Source: Hsuehochloa calcarea (lineage: Eukaryota > Streptophyta > Magnoliopsida > Poales > Poaceae). Taken from it: DNA of 64,000 bases. Location of the stretch: the NCBI GenBank assembly GCA_036346395.1, contig CM070594.1, forward strand, positions 26,259,385 to 26,323,384, in the 5' to 3' direction. The translations under genes were made by a program, and so were the position numbers. Numbering within the stretch: position 1 is the first letter of the stretch; each line of letters opens with the position of its first letter. Below are positions 38,901-46,180 of this stretch, one piece after another. The notes below the pieces were generated by a model that was given only the letters and a program-made list of their open reading frames with translations, did no database searches and had not been told where the DNA came from.

Positions 38901-41900
38901 GGGGGAGTTATTCTTGGTTATTCCATATTCTTAATGGTGTCATAACTCAACTTTGAATTAAAAGATGCATCTCATTCAAGGGAATCGATTTTTGTACTTT
39001 TCATCAAGCATTGCATGATAATCAATTGGAGCCTTGTTTATTATCCCCTATGATCTGTTTTCACTTTTACATCTTGCCATGATTTATGCTAAACCGCTAG
39101 ACCTATCATGACTTTTTATGTGTAGTTTAGTCTTTGCCATGCTAAGGTATTTAAAAATGCTAAACTTGAATTAAAATCTTGTCATGATAGCTCTTGAGAC
39201 TAGTCCGTTGAAACTATCCTTTTATGATTTTCGCCATGTCAAGTAGGTCGAGTTGAGTCCTAATCTCTTTTGAACTTGTGAGTAAGCTATGTCGGTTTGT
39301 TAAGAAACATGACTTATCTCTAATCACGGTCTAAAAACTTCAAAAGCAAAATGATCTCTTTGTGCGAAAAACTGATCTCACCAAATCTCTCTCATGAGAC
39401 GGCTTGCCATTGCACTAGGCATGAACTCAGGGGGAGCCTTGGATGACCTAAGATCATCTCCTTAAGTCTGTTGCTTGGAGTGGTCGCATAAGGCTTGGGA
39501 TCTAGCACATGGTTTATAAAAAAAAAAAAATGGTTGAAGCTTAGGAGGCAGTTGTGGATGGCACCTAGTCCAGAGCTTGCTTTATCGAGATAAAACCATA
39601 AAATGTCTTCTAAAAAAAAAAATGTGCTAAAAATGCTTATCTCTAAAAGAGACCAAGTCTGGATAAAATGAGTCCTCTTCAACTGGTAGCACTCTACACT
39701 GTTCATTATGAGTCTTCTTGGTTCAACTTAGATTATTTGACATGGCTTGCATCATCTTTGGATATCTTTAGCTAGACTTCCATCTTGACTTATTTGACCT
39801 GCTAAAGAATTGGATCTTTAATCAGATTATGGACTTTCTGTCTTAGCTCTTCTATACATCGATTGTCATGATCTTGATAGCATTCTTCTGTGTTATGGCT
39901 TGGTGTAATACTCTAATAGTCATTTTGGATAATCTACATGGCTCCTAATGCTTAAAATGAACATCATATAGTCTTTTCCTCCCTTTTCTACATATTGATG
40001 ATTTTATTGCCAAAGGGGGAGAATATTTGTGAGAAAAAGCCTTCTGAAGAAAAGCCTTGAGTTTTTGTGCAAAAATTCCTCTTTCATATCATCTCAAGTC
40101 TTTCCCTTTTTTGTCAACATTGGTCTTGAGCTTAATTACTCCTGTTTAGACCTTGGTTGACTGTAATCTCAAACTCATCTTATGCTTTTTCGGTAATTGT
40201 CAATATACTCATCAAGGGGGAGATTGAGAGACCATGTGAGAGGTCCTCCACTCTGAGTGATGAGTATTTGACAAGTGTGTTGATTAGATTGAGAGTTGAG
40301 GTTTTCGGTTTGGGTGTGCTTCGGTGAGTCAGGTAATCGGAACTACATCATGTATGGAGCGGAAGTTCCGATATATCTAACTCTGGCGTTAGAAATAGGA
40401 TCTTCCGATTTATCCGGTTTTGGTTTTGGTGAAGGAAATCGGAACTTCCGCATACGGGTAGCGGAGTGTCCGATAATTCGACATTGAGTGTTCTCGAGAT
40501 GGAAATCGGAATTGAAATTCGGAAATCGGATGTTAGAAGATCGGAAGTTCCGCCGTGTTAGCGCGAACTTCCGATATTCTGTCGTTGCGGATGTTAGAAA
40601 TCGGAACTTCATTTGTAGTAAATCGAACTTCCGATTGTGTCCAGAACTGTGCAGAGAAGATTATTTTGTGGATTTTGATTTTGTATGAGTTTGAGTCTTA
40701 TACAAATATTGATGCTATGATATTGTGCAATGCTATGTGATGTGTTTTTGTCTGTGTTGACTGCAGGGCATCAAGATGGAGTCGTGGCGAGACACGTGGA
40801 CCGGACTAGGCGCGAGGAGGCGTTGAGGTCGAACGGTCGGGATGTGTCGAAGACGCAGCGAATCTTGAAGCGGTTGCGAGTCGTGCACAACAAGGTGTAC
40901 GGGAGGCTTCCAGAAGGTGCGCAAGGGGCGAAAGGGTCATTTCGCAAAGCGGCAAAAGTGGAGGCGGTTCCGTTCGGGTGTAGCGGGCTTAATGGGTTGG
41001 AGGCCCATTAGCCAAGGCTATAAATAGGGAGAACCACGGTTAGGGTTAGACTTTTGGGAGAAAGAAAATTAGGGTTAGCCTTAGCAAAAGGTTTGTTTTG
41101 CTTTGAGAGTTTGTTGAGAGAGAATGAATCAAAATCTTGTAATCATTCCTCTGTGGTTCCTTGTAATCTTTTGATTTCTCTTAATGAATCTCTCGAGGTT
41201 TTGATTACTTGCCTATGCCTTTCTCTATTCCCTTCGCTCATGTTGAATATTTAAGGTTTTGATGTATCTTTTGATTCGTCGTATGAAATAGCATGAAACT
41301 TGATATCTAGAGTCGTTTTGCTATTGCTAATGGATTCCCAAAGTCTCATGAACTAAGAATCTGAGAATCGTGTCTATTTTGGGTTTTGGTCTTTCTTTCC
41401 CCTTCTTCAAGAAATCCATATTTAGCTTGATTATTGGATCCTTGTTTGCGATTCTTCTCCATAAGGTCAAGATGGTGTTTAGGATGATGTCCTGTGAACC
41501 TTGACCTGAGAAGAGCACTCAAGATTTCGCATTTTGGATTTTTGGGAAAAACCCGAGCGCACTGTTCTTCTTCCAGGACAATCGGAACTTCCGATTGTCC
41601 ATGGCGAACTTCTGCATGCAGCGGAACTTCCAGATCGAACCGGAACTTCGGAGCGGAACTATCACGTAAAATCGGAACGTCCGATTTCTCCAGAACAGTC
41701 TGAAACTTCTGTTCTTGTTCTCTGATTTTGCTTCACTCTTCTTGAGATATCCAGAGGACTTTGTAGGTCTTATTTAATTACAGCAAAGGGGAGTTATTAA
41801 TTTTAAAGCACCATTCACCCCCCCCCTCTGTTGCCATTTCGGTCCTTCATGTTCTGTGGGATGTAACTGAGTAAACAGTAACAATAAGACAAGCATTATT

Positions 41901-42721
41901 TTATGTTACTATTTTTCTCTCATTCCCAGCTTACTAAATCAAGAAGCCCATCCTATTAAGTAATAAACAATCAGTGTTGCCAATTAGCCTAAGGAAGAGA
42001 AATAAATTAGAATTTTTCAGATTATACAAAGCTCAAAATAAAAACAGGTGTCCATTTTGTTACAAATATGAAGTTTTGTAACTGGGATCATGTGATTGAT
42101 GCTATCGAAAATTTGGCAACACTTGTCGTTGTCAATATTCAGATCGGGAAAAAAATCCATACACTAAACATTGGGGAAAAAAGGAAGCAAGTTGTAAATG
42201 AATAGCTACAAATGCCTATGAATGAGCTAGATATGCCGGAAAACACTGGGGAATATCAAGTAATTCTTATGTTTAGTGGTCAGTAGTGTCTATTGACATT
42301 AATCAAGATAGCCAGGTCAATATCTTTCATTGCAGCATTTTGGAAATGTTTAAAATTAATTTAGCACTATACTATAAAAGGAATGAGAAATTAGTTTACC
42401 TATTTCTGGTGCTTTCATAGTCTTGATCATTGGTCATCTGAGCCATCTCATCAAAAATACGATTGGCTCCTCCATCAGCACAGATCCTCAACTTTGCTGC
42501 TCTAAATCAAATTCAAAGGTGACTTTAAAAATACATGTCCTATATAGAATATAAAGAAAAGGACAAATGAGCTGGGGCTAGTTACCATGAGCCCATAGGC
42601 GAGGTATGAAGCGTGGAAGATGCTGGTTAAGAACAACTAGAGCATAGTTCTTTGCTAGCGTGTTGGCAGGCTGATGCAGTTTTGGAAGAAGGAAACTAGA
42701 AGAATGTACCATAACCTCCAT
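17787..42721 (-). CDS. TPK: Thiamine pyrophosphokinase (TPK) gene, six coding exons
   Basis: TPK converts thiamine plus ATP to thiamine diphosphate and AMP in the cytosol, the last step in making this cofactor. I assembled the exons by eye: 42721-42586, 42499-42400, 30358-30286, 27991-27890, 27727-27478 and 17908-17787, all with GT-AG introns. Together they give 783 nt, an uninterrupted 260-residue protein, the usual size for plant TPK. Landmarks in order: N-terminal NYALVVLNQ (about residue 25), ICADGGANR (about 50), EGDMDSIR (about 86), HNQETTDLHKC (about 111), TGALGGRFDHE (about 142), SSVEGPHCGL, TTTTGLKWNL, and C-terminal ISTSNIV then DLLWTISLRK. These are family hallmarks. The protein has no signal peptide or membrane segment. 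The odd point is N-Q-E where the family usually has D-Q-D/E. An in-frame ATG at 42745 could add eight residues. Gene order and phases (1,2,0,0,1) are self-consistent, so I think it is a real gene, not a retrocopy. Confidence 0.93.
17909..18446 (-). other. TPK intron 5, 3' part without a transposon
   Basis: Ordinary AT-rich intron sequence between the exon 6 acceptor and the gypsy element. No feature was recognised. Confidence 0.5.
18452..18887 (+). repeat. Gypsy 5' LTR
   Basis: It begins TGTCATGTGGGG and ends GGCCGTGACA. The TTTATAAGGAGCCGG stretch (near 18665) may supply the TATA box. Confidence 0.9.
18891..18903 (+). other. Gypsy primer binding site
   Basis: TGGTATCAGAGCC lies three bases after the LTR and is complementary to initiator Met-tRNA. 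Confidence 0.9.
18923..19665 (+). pseudogene. Gypsy gag fragment
   Basis: The first 186 codons (to 19483) are open: an N-terminal coiled-coil-like segment (MAESSNDMETVAMQLAAIMK), then the retrotransposon Gag core FPIFDGKEDPLPWINRCEKF with AQLWYRRIE. A frameshift follows. Gag resumes at about 19543 (LFTASLQGMLRIDVKLQAP) up to MSLARTYDDML. The nucleocapsid zinc knuckle that should follow is absent because the sequence jumps directly into RT. Confidence 0.85.
19666..20740 (+). pseudogene. Gypsy RT / RNase H fragment fused to gag
   Basis: RT begins abruptly as GIICRSLSAFSAPVLLVKKQ and continues DGSWRFCVDYRALN, KFFTKLDLRSGYHQM and LTNALATFQALMN. The catalytic box reads YFYDILIYS instead of the usual Y-x-D-D. 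Next come FFGVSSVAYLGHVISKDGV, the RNase H start (ECDASGYSFGAVLHQ) and a QRLSTISQHAWLSKLLGF remnant. Several stops and frameshifts are present. Confidence 0.87.
20786..21213 (+). repeat. Gypsy 3' LTR
   Basis: It begins TGACGCATGTGGGG and ends GTTGTGACA, and differs from the 5' LTR by scattered substitutions and small indels. No polypurine tract precedes it. Confidence 0.9.
21219..22414 (-). other. Remnant of an older copia-like element (uncertain)
   Basis: A 135-bp stretch at 21412-21546 reads on the minus strand as a short LTR (TGTTAAGGGT...CATCTAACA). A purine run (GGGAGGGGGGGGGG) precedes it on that strand, as a 3' LTR would have. The following 850 bp has no coding domain and is cut by element C. 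There is no confirmed partner LTR or target duplication. Confidence 0.4.
22415..22510 (+). repeat. Element C 5' LTR
   Basis: Starts TGTTATAATAGGACTC. The terminal AATATTCATAACA is present twice in tandem (22484-22510), while the 3' LTR has it once. The primer binding site follows immediately. Confidence 0.85.
23110..24140 (+). pseudogene. Element C gag remnant
   Basis: Pieces of a UBN2-type Gag: FQYAIDAFE with VSVNDSI (stop) PDIVGLHATRQIWEYLRERY, then LQRELETLRQEDSSVDNFFR and ALASLWHQLEPSS. The zinc knuckle is CNYYKNFGHDYQRC, so the second of its three cysteines is tyrosine. Several stops and frameshifts occur. The start lies in the GC-rich leader (22520-23100), where I cannot fix an ATG. 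Confidence 0.8.
24150..26200 (+). pseudogene. Element C protease and integrase remnant, start of RT
   Basis: The protease reads TSWVLGSGVSFHMT; the catalytic D of D-S-G is glycine. The GAG-pre-integrase HHRLGHLCGSR is preceded by a TAG where tryptophan is expected. The integrase core shows FIDDYSCFTWIFPM, then RCDSASEYYSGAFKQFLSKQ and GAHAQNGVAERKHRHLIET, and then frameshifts. RT begins at 25893 (MAEELDALGRTEIWDIV; KWVYKIKTQSDGTIKHYKAR). The reading frame breaks at 26183. Confidence 0.87.
26253..27233 (+). CDS. Element C RT C-terminal half and RNase H, open
   Basis: A 326-residue open frame carries the RT catalytic box LLLLYVDDMLITG near its start, GTLTYFLGIEVS, and RHLVGSLVYLVSTRPDIVY. RNase H follows with TYSDATWASDPSDRR, KKQTAVSHSSAEAEW and LLSDSTGAISIAQDPV, ending LQVADFFMKPQT. 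All RNase H acidic residues are present. It is the C-terminal part of the copia polyprotein, so by itself it has no proper start; the first ATG simply follows the last frameshift. Confidence 0.85.
   Translation: MISSRGRTLLLLYVDDMLITGDDSSFIMYMKKHLSEQFLMTDLGTLTYFLGIEVSSMIECYYLSQQKYVHDLLDQSGLTDTRTAEIPTELSLQLRAIDGDLLEDPTRYRHLVGSLVYLVSTRPDIVYVVHILNRFMARPTHLHCSHLRLLRYLCGTISRHLFFSSSTSLQLQTYSDATWASDPSDRRFLSTYCVFHGSSLIAWKTKKQTAVSHSSAEAEWRAMAAVTAEVTWLRWLLADFRVPVMGHTTLLSDSTGAISIAQDPVKHELTKHIDVNTSYTRSQVQERVFALQFVPSELQVADFFMKPQTRAQHLYFLSKFSVCDPP
27246..27358 (+). repeat. Element C 3' LTR
   Basis: Starts TGTTAGAATAGAAC right after the polypurine tract and ends CAATATTCATAACA. Confidence 0.88.
27478..27727 (-). 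CDS. TPK: TPK exon 5
   Basis: A 250-nt exon starts at LCVLVTGALGGRFDHEAAN, runs through IILLSDDCLIRLLPKTHHHE and SSVEGPHCGLFPVGAPS, and ends at TTTTGLKWNL plus one base. The acceptor AG is at 27729-27728 and the donor GT at 27477-27476. Reading past the donor gives an unrelated 20-residue tail and a stop, which supports splicing here. Confidence 0.92.
27890..27991 (-). CDS. TPK: TPK exon 4 (TTDLHKC motif)
   Basis: Exactly 34 codons, phase 0 at both ends, encode GSKISDKSHNQ followed by ETTDLHKCISHIR. The acceptor AG is at 27993-27992 and the donor GTAAGT begins at 27889. The family motif at this point is usually D-Q-D/E-x-T-D. Here the first aspartate is asparagine, while Q and the final D are kept. 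Confidence 0.91.
27992..28964 (-). other. TPK intron 3, part without a transposon
   Basis: AT-rich intron sequence. An 88-codon plus-strand frame at 28386-28652 starts MEASEHLFLYNGEYSQPF but matches no family I know. It could be chance or a relic. Confidence 0.4.
28974..30114. mobile_element. Non-autonomous MULE (probable Pack-MULE) in TPK intron 3
   Basis: Terminal inverted repeats of 105 bp (28974-29078 and 30010-30114) align without gaps with 18 mismatches by hand count, and both start GAGTAAATT. The flanks are a perfect 9-bp duplication, TAAATTAAA (28965-28973 and 30115-30123), the Mutator hallmark. The 930-bp interior has no transposase but is GC-richer than the surrounding intron. It holds frames of 146 codons (29234-29674, starting MHHHPPPLALSLPEGW) and 89 codons (29628-29897, with KKSKGKLPKPKQ). 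This suggests captured gene pieces of unidentified origin. Confidence 0.92.
29234..29897 (+). other. Gene-like interior of the MULE, unknown origin
   Basis: Two overlapping plus-strand frames start MHHHPPPLALSLPEGWRKSH and MCFNLVIFALMDDLNEKKSK. The first has a proline-rich start and a hydrophobic stretch (LFFNLFFLFLISSFLIKFF). I do not recognise either. They could be captured exons, or chance frames in GC-rich DNA. Confidence 0.35.
30286..30358 (-). CDS. TPK: TPK exon 3 (GDMDS motif)
   Basis: A 73-nt exon encodes YVPEIIEGDMDSIR followed by LEVKKFYSSQ. The GDMDS motif carries the aspartates that bind metal and pyrophosphate in this family. The acceptor AG is at 30360-30359 and the donor GT at 30285-30284. 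The exon is isolated between the copia-filled intron 2 and the MULE-containing intron 3, so automated annotation could easily miss it. Confidence 0.9.
30864..32469 (+). repeat. Element S 5' LTR
   Basis: TATA box CTATAAATAG at 31648-31657. GGAACTTCCG-type motifs cluster upstream (30976-31275) and near the 3' end (32207-32320). Compared with the 3' LTR, most differences are 1-4 base indels. Confidence 0.93.
32470..32485 (+). other. Element S primer binding site
   Basis: TTGGTATCGAGCGG directly follows the LTR. It equals the initiator Met-tRNA complement TGGTATCAGAGC with one A missing. Confidence 0.7.
32522..35220 (+). pseudogene. Element S gag remnant
   Basis: The ATG at 32522 opens MATDKYSTKPPVFDGPDYPS, the same start family as element A's Gag, but the frame shifts at once. 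Later pieces are zinc knuckle 1 (CFECGGPNHIRANRP, near 33320), a coiled-coil region with C-x2-C motifs (CTSC, CNHC, CIVC), and the second knuckle YHCTFRRKDGHLVDHCF (near 34860). There are at least six frame changes. Confidence 0.85.
35221..38440 (+). pseudogene. Element S pol remnant
   Basis: Protease IVDSGCSRHMTGESRWFSSL (near 35390, D-S-G intact) is followed by FILKDVALVSK and integrase pieces (FTDNGTEFKNSYFESF near 36140; PQQNGVVERKNRTLVEMAR near 36230). RT has NKARLVAQGYSQVEGLDFEE (near 37150), KALYGLKQ and RIYVDDIIFGGSSHA (near 37540). RNase H fragments lie at 38000-38430 (AEAEY-like, IAKNPG). Each block is in a different frame from the next, so no polyprotein is possible as written. Confidence 0.87.
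38441..40224 (+). other. Element S 3' non-coding tail
   Basis: There is no coding frame with a recognisable domain. It contains an (ATTAT)5 microsatellite (38501-38526) and an inner polypurine tract, TTGCCAAAGGGGGAGAATA, near 40008. The LTR-adjacent tract TCATCAAGGGGGAGA ends at about 40222. Confidence 0.65.
38501..38526. repeat. (ATTAT)5 microsatellite
   Basis: Five tandem ATTAT units in the tail of element S. Confidence 0.9.
40225..41849 (+). repeat. Element S 3' LTR
   Basis: TATA box at 41018-41027, and the same two motif clusters (40330-40640 and 41578-41690). It is slightly longer than the 5' copy because fewer bases are missing. Confidence 0.93.
41855..42397 (-). other. TPK intron 2, 5' part without a transposon
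   Basis: AT-rich intron DNA between element S and the exon 2 donor. No other feature was seen. Confidence 0.5.
42400..42499 (-). CDS. TPK: TPK exon 2
   Basis: One hundred nucleotides encode the conserved ICADGGANRIFDEM segment, part of the nucleotide and thiamine binding N-terminal domain. The donor GT lies at 42399-42398 (AATAG|GTAAAC). The codon for R is split across the 12-kb intron 2 and completed by the first G of exon 3. Confidence 0.92.
42586..42721 (-). CDS. TPK: TPK exon 1 (start codon exon)
   Basis: Coding starts at the ATG at 42721 and covers 45 codons plus one base, through NYALVVLNQ and PRFIPRLWAH. The donor is GT at 42585-42584. The 86-bp intron 1 is followed by an acceptor AG at 42501-42500. 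This acceptor, rather than the AG three bases before it, gives the continuous W-A-H-A-A-K-L-R frame. A CGCAG just before the ATG may be a 5'-UTR intron acceptor. Confidence 0.9.
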
Positions 42722-44109
42722 ACTGCGTATTGTGCGCCATAACATCTTACTGTCTTAAAGGTGAAACCAAAACTATTTTAACAATAGAAAACCCACCTAT
42801 TACTCATGATAATATCAAAATATGCAAAGCGTTCATATATTCAGCACTCAGGTTTGCATGTGTGTAGATCTGGCTATTAGGTCATTTTTTCTCTCAAGTA
42901 TTTAGCAAACTACAACTTGGTCCAAACGTTCTGCTGTAGTTCCACACTGCAGCCTAACTTAATTGACTTTCAAACAAACAGTAACTAAGTGTTTAATATA
43001 TAGTTGCATCTAGAATAAAAATATGCCTTCATCCCCAATACTGGGGAATACATTGTTGCAGCATTCCAGTGTAACAGAATGGAAGAGAAAACGGCTACTT
43101 GTTCCCTACAACTCTAGTGCTAGGAGTAGTTTTCCTTCCAGTAAACTAAAGTGACAATTTTTTACTTTTCAAAGTCAATAAGATGCCACTTTGACCATTA
43201 AATTTTGTTATCGTATACTCAAAAAATGGTATAAAAGTGCAACAATATGAAAGTATTTTTCATGACAAAATTACTCTTATCATTCTAATATATCCAAACT
43301 ACATATTTTAGACAATATCTTTAATCAAAATTAATACGGTCTAACTACACGCATTCTAGCATCACTTTTTCTTTGCTAGAGAGAGTAATAAATTAATGCT
43401 TTAGCTAAGGTCTCTCATCTTCCTTTTCGGACACATCAGAAACTAATATAAATAATCTCTAATACAGTCCAATTCACCCCAATAAAACACCAAACAGGAT
43501 AAAGCATTTTGTTAGTGAAATTCCAATCCAAGCTCTGCCTAAATTGACGGGATTAGCAAATTATGAGTTCATTTCTCCTCTTCATTTTTAATATTAAAAA
43601 TTATGTCCTGATTTTTCGTGCATTAAAAAGAAATAGGGGCGTAAAAATCAATAAATAAAAGTCATCTCCACTGATCACCTCGCTTGCCTCCCTCGAATGC
43701 CATGAAAACTTCAATGCAGAATTGGCCCCATTACATTATTCATTCAAACTTTCTTACGTTTATTGCAACGCCGAAATTTTCCCAAAATGATAGCCCCCAT
43801 CCCCACCCCCCCAGGGGAAAAACTTTTCTTTTCAATACCCAGCTAAAGAATCATCCGAAATTCAATACCTCCCGGGACGAATTCGACAACATTTCCCCTG
43901 AAATCCACCAAACTCCTGGGTCAAATCGATTTGTGTCAACTAGTCGGAACCTTCCCATGGACCAATCCAACCATTTCCAAGAACGGGAATCTTTTCTTTG
44001 GGCCGATTACCACAAAAACCCAAACCCCAACAAGAAAGGGAAAGAAACATCACAAAAAAATGCAGTCCTACTTACGAGGGAAATGGCGGAACATATTTAG
44101 AATTGTGTG
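42722..44109 (-). other. Presumed leader intron of TPK, no other gene seen
   Basis: AT-rich DNA lies between the TPK start codon and the pyrimidine-rich leader. A 138-codon plus-strand frame at 43684-44100 lacks any domain and has low-complexity P, N and K composition, so I read it as chance. Confidence 0.4.
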
Positions 44110-44300
44110 AAAAAATCACCTCAGATTAAGCAAGCGAAGAGGAGGGGGGATGCGAGTGGGGAGGCCAAGCCAACTCGCCGCTTTCCTGCGCGAGGCTGTA
44201 GTGGGGAGAGACTGTTCGCGTAGAAGGGAAAGAATCGACGAAGAAGTTTAAAAATAGAAAAGAAACAAGCGAAAAAAAAAAGGAGAAAATGCCAAAGCAT
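44110..44300 (-). promoter_or_regulatory. Probable TPK 5'-UTR exon and core promoter region
   Basis: Read on the minus strand, this stretch is pyrimidine-rich (CTCTCC, CCCCCCTCCTCTTC), typical of plant transcription start and 5'-UTR DNA, and ends at a plausible donor (CTGAG|GTGATT). A CGCAG acceptor directly before the TPK ATG would close a leader intron of about 1.4 kb. There is no clear TATA box. This is inference from composition and splice signals only. Confidence 0.35.
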
Positions 44301-44486
44301 GTACCTTCGCTGTCACGACTCACGAGCCGCAACTTGGGTTTGTTAACTATAGCCGCTGGATGTGCGGTGATCGTTCACCTGAGCTTTTTGTCATGTGGGT
44401 CCCACTAAAAGTTACAGCCTACAAGAATGAAGAAGCAAGAACTTACGTGATACTCTTTTTTTTAAATAAAAAACCCCATATTAGAT

Positions 44487-44512
44487 ATTACTCCCTCCGT
44501 TTCATTTAATTT
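44487..44512. repeat. Single Stowaway-like MITE terminus
   Basis: TATTACTCCCTCCGTTTCAT matches the Stowaway (Tc1/mariner) terminal repeat CTCCCTCCGTTTC next to a TA. I found no inverted partner nearby, so it may be a truncated MITE. Confidence 0.55.
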
Positions 44513-46180
44513 ACAGGTTGGTCAGAATCAACCTTCACTAAAACTGGGTATATACTCACCTTACATGTAATACTAGATCAAATCCCTCCCGGCGGCGCTC
44601 GACGGTTGTTTTGCACTGACGTGGCCTTTTAATTACCATTCTTCATCTTCTTTGCGGTGGTGAAGCTCGAGCAAAATGTAGGGGGGTTAAGTCTAAAGAC
44701 TAATGCAAATGCATAACTATTCAAGTGCTTAAGACAAGATAGAATTTATAGCCTTTGAAGAATGACCTGTCCACATTTGGATTACAACTTACAAAATACA
44801 TTTTAAGCGAGATATATGTATAAACTACTATAAATAAAAAGGAAAATATACAAAAATACAACTTTACCATAGAGCTTATCACTACATATCTTATATTGTC
44901 ATTTGTACAAAACAATTTATTAATTGAGTGCGAAATACATGACCTGATAACAAAATTCCCCTATTAAGATTACAGACATGGAGTGAAGAAGGGATCAGAC
45001 ACCACGTAGTAGGATCTAGCTTCGTGGAGTTGCAGATGCATCATGGTCTGCCTGTCCACCACCGGAATCCATTGGCCGCAAAGATGTCTTTTCATCTTTT
45101 GCTTGGTACATCATAGCCGATCACGCACGAGTCAAACACAATGAACATGGACCAACAAGAGTTGGTGATTATGGAAGAACATTAGAACAAGCAGCAAACT
45201 AGGCAGCCGCCACCCCAAAGCAAACCTAAATGGATTTGGGCATTTAGCTACATCGGTGAAGAGCAAGGCCAGGGATTAGGGATTCACCATTGGCATCCTA
45301 TCGTCATGGACCGATGGCCTCATGAGTGGGCCGAGCTCAATGAGCTTCAGGAGGTCCCAAGTGGCCATCTAATGGACTTTAGTATATTAGCAATTATAGA
45401 TGATGGTTTATTTCAAAGGATATGGATTCTTTGGTTATTTTGCAAAAAATGACACTTGCATTTAAATACAAATAATAGATTGAAATCATAACTTAAAACA
45501 AATAAATTATAGTAATTTAACAAGTATTTTCATAAAGAACACAAAGCCTAATCAATTTCTTTCATAGTCATATGAGTTTTAAGCACACAGGTGTCCCTTC
45601 CCAAAAGTTTTATGAGAATCTACCTCTCGTGTGAAATCCCTAAGCATATCCATGATATAACCAGTGTAGCTAGCACTAACCATAACAAAACATTCTTAAA
45701 ACTTCATCTTAATAATTCATTCTTCCGTTGTGCATACTGACAACAAACGCCCACACAGATTGTCGGCCCATCGCATGCCATTGGACCTAAACATGGCGAA
45801 CCACTCATAAATGCGAATCACCACATAGACATAATCACACCTCCACCTTACCACACAGCATAACCTATCTACCTGAGAAATCAATATCAAGAATCCGTAA
45901 CTTACTAAGTTAGGTCTGTCACATACTAGACATGTAGTCGTATAGTTATGGCTTAGTTTAATGGCGCACAAATTTAAGTCCTTAATTGACCAGGCAAGAC
46001 TGTCGAACTACTATTAACTACCACATTTATATATTCCCAAACGCTCACAGCTCCACCATATCACAATTCCATCCACTTGCTTCGGTCTAAATCTTTACCC
46101 ACATTATTGGTTAAATGCAACACATGCTATCAACGAGTGACAATATACTACACACAACTTTTCATAAAATATTCCATATT
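44513..46180. other. Anonymous AT-rich DNA upstream of TPK
   Basis: I recognise no gene or element. The right part (45600-46180) runs in the same orientation as, and without a break into, the sequence that element B later interrupts. Confidence 0.4.

Larger units (their letters stand above)
30864..41849 (+). mobile_element. Element S: complete 11-kb SIRE-like copia in TPK intron 2
   Basis: LTRs at 30864-32469 and 40225-41849 (1.6 kb each), both TGAGAGACCATGTGAG...GGTCCTTCA, are flanked by the perfect duplication TGTTC (30859-30863 and 41850-41854). Primer-site-like TTGGTATCGAGC follows the 5' LTR, and CAAGGGGGAGAT precedes the 3' LTR. The internal order is gag, protease, integrase, RT, RNase H, then a 1.8-kb non-coding tail. 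It is structurally complete but riddled with short indels. It lies antisense to TPK, and its LTR matches the solo LTR inside element A. Confidence 0.95.

Noticed and set aside
38441..40224. Envelope-like ORF in the tail of element S
   Set aside because: Some SIRE elements carry one, but no frame here is long or shows a membrane-protein pattern across the tail, and elements A and B lack one too.
17787..42721. TPK as a processed or decayed pseudogene
   Set aside because: Introns are present at proper GT-AG sites, the phases agree, all codons are open, and a poly(A) signal follows.
43684..44100. 138-codon plus-strand frame upstream of TPK
   Set aside because: It is antisense to the likely TPK leader, rich in P, N, K and H, without domain or splice logic.
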